Position numbers and translations under genes: made by a program. From contig JAICSD010000234.1 of NCBI GenBank assembly GCA_025937075.1, positions 1 through 7,122 of the forward strand: a DNA stretch of 7,122 nt. The letters are read 5' to 3'. The notes below the pieces were generated by a model. That model saw only the letters and a program-made list of their open reading frames with translations, had not been told where the DNA came from and searched no databases. The stretch's first letter is position 1. Every line of letters starts with the position of its first letter. Below are positions 6,462 through 7,122 of this stretch, piece after piece. Source of the DNA: Vicinamibacteria bacterium (GTDB lineage Bacteria; Acidobacteriota; Vicinamibacteria; Vicinamibacterales; 2-12-FULL-66-21).

Positions 6462-6518
6462 CGTAGCGCGCAACTTTCGTTGCGCGATCCCATCGCGGCA
6501 CTGAAGTGCCGCGCTACG
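6462..6518. repeat. 57-bp palindromic element forming a three-way junction
   Basis: Three perfect stems account for nearly the whole element. The outer stem is CGTAG (6462-6466) with CTACG (6514-6518). Hairpin one is CGCGCAAC (6467-6474), a TTTC loop, and GTTGCGCG (6479-6486). Hairpin two is CGCGGCAC (6494-6501), a TGAA loop, and GTGCCGCG (6506-6513). Only the seven-base ATCCCAT linker and the two loops are unpaired. On the transcribed strand hairpin one carries a GAAA loop closed by C-G, a stable GNRA hairpin. It lies between the isomerase gene and asnS and includes the isomerase stop codon. The form suggests a REP/MITE-like interspersed element, but copy number cannot be judged here. It lacks a T-tract. 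Confidence 0.72.
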
Positions 6519-7122
6519 AAAGCGCGAGGATCCGCTCGAATCGCTCCCGCGCCCCGCGCGCTGCGTCCAGCGCCGCGTCCGTCGATCCCGGATTCGCGAT
6601 CTCCATCAGGTACGTGCCGTCGTAGCCGATCTTCTGCATCGACATCAGGGCGGAGTCCCAGTCGATGCGCCCTTCGAACGGCACCAGATGATCGTCCTGC
6701 TTCCGGCGGTTGTCGTGCACGTGCGTCGTGATCACGTGCTCGGCCGCCGTCTCGACGGCATCCGCGATCTCACCCATCAGGAACGCATGGCCGAAATCCA
6801 TGCAGATGCCGGCCCGCGGCGCTTCGAGGTCCCGCTCGAGCAGCGTGACGAGCGCCGATGCGCTCGAGAGATCGTTCGGAATGACCTCGAACGCGACCCG
6901 CACGCCAACCGGCTCGGCGAGCCGGCAGATCTCCTCGGCGCTGCGGAGCGCCGCGCCGCGGCTGTTCTCGCCGCCTTTGGCAGCCGGCGTTCCCAGATGC
7001 ACGACGAATACGTCCGCCGGGATCGTTCTGGCGATGTTCAGCGCGGCGCAGGCTTCCCGCACGGCGTGTTGACGGCGGGTGGTGTCCGGGACCGCGTTCG
7101 AGATGACCTCACCCCACTGATC
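6514..7122 (-). CDS. Sugar phosphate isomerase/epimerase family protein, 5' end outside window
   Basis: The 202 residues present are the C-terminal two thirds or so of a xylose-isomerase-like TIM-barrel protein (AP endonuclease 2 superfamily). The frame is open to the right edge (beginning [20 protein letters not shown]), so the GTG at 7062 is not the real start. Likely divalent metal ligands typical of the fold are visible: E79 in VAFEVIPN, D109 with H112 in CMDFGHAF, H134/H136 in THVHDN, and E174 in YLMEIANPG. Family members isomerise or epimerise sugars and inositol derivatives; the substrate cannot be told from this fragment, and its neighbours are translation genes that do not suggest a pathway. 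The last codons and the TAG stop (6514-6516) lie at the edge of a palindromic element, so the C-terminus may have been reshaped by that insertion. asnS begins 83 bases downstream. Confidence 0.88.
   Translation of the reverse strand, partial: DQWGEVISNAVPDTTRRQHAVREACAALNIARTIPADVFVVHLGTPAAKGGENSRGAALRSAEEICRLAEPVGVRVAFEVIPNDLSSASALVTLLERDLEAPRAGICMDFGHAFLMGEIADAVETAAEHVITTHVHDNRRKQDDHLVPFEGRIDWDSALMSMQKIGYDGTYLMEIANPGSTDAALDAARGARERFERILALS

Noticed and set aside
6431..6493. Earlier in-frame ATG for asnS at 6493
   Set aside because: The 21 extra residues are encoded largely by the palindromic element and match nothing in AsnRS; AAGGA lies properly before ATG 6430.
6431..6513. Intrinsic terminator after the isomerase gene
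   Set aside because: The hairpins are strong, but no T-tract follows on either strand, so they fit a palindromic repeat better.

Overview
The window is a GC-rich stretch of a bacterial chromosome in which every recognisable gene lies on the minus strand, so transcription runs from the right end to the left. In that order the genes are: a sugar-phosphate isomerase/epimerase-family protein (5' end outside the window), asparaginyl-tRNA synthetase (asnS), ribosomal protein S12 methylthiotransferase (rimO), ribosome maturation factor RimP, transcription factor NusA, and translation initiation factor IF-2 (infB, cut by the left edge inside its GTPase domain). The rimP-nusA-infB order is the widely conserved bacterial 'nusA operon'. 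The very high GC, the Pro/Ala-rich IF-2 linker and the small GC-rich interspersed repeats fit an Acidobacteriota-like soil bacterium, perhaps Vicinamibacteria. That placement is an inference from sequence style, not a search result.

Region by region: 6514-7122 holds the 3' part of the isomerase gene. A 57-bp element that folds into a clean three-way junction (6462-6518) covers its stop codon and fills most of the gap before asnS (5135-6430). rimO (3655-5097) follows after 37 bases and starts with TTG behind a good Shine-Dalgarno. It carries an unusual in-frame insert made of two opposed arrays of a 7-bp repeat. The rimO-rimP gap holds a textbook intrinsic terminator (3566-3593), and between the rimO stop and that terminator there is a good extended -10 promoter motif. 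rimP (3024 to about 3455 or beyond) has no standard start codon upstream of its conserved N-terminal helix. A 112-base structured GC-rich gap precedes nusA (1679-2911). A 64-base gap with a 9-bp hairpin and a tandem 16-bp repeat precedes infB (TTG start at 1614).

Functionally this is a core translation and transcription neighbourhood: tRNA charging (AsnS), modification of ribosomal protein S12 (RimO), 30S maturation (RimP), transcription elongation, termination and antitermination (NusA) and initiation (IF-2). I see no defence system, mobile-element gene, CRISPR array, tRNA or rRNA gene. The points that merit a second look are the non-coding and repeat signals: the heptamer arrays inside rimO, the missing rimP start, the promoter-terminator layout ahead of rimP, and the structured leaders of nusA, infB and asnS. 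Long plus-strand reading frames opposite nusA, rimO and infB are antisense shadows caused by high GC.
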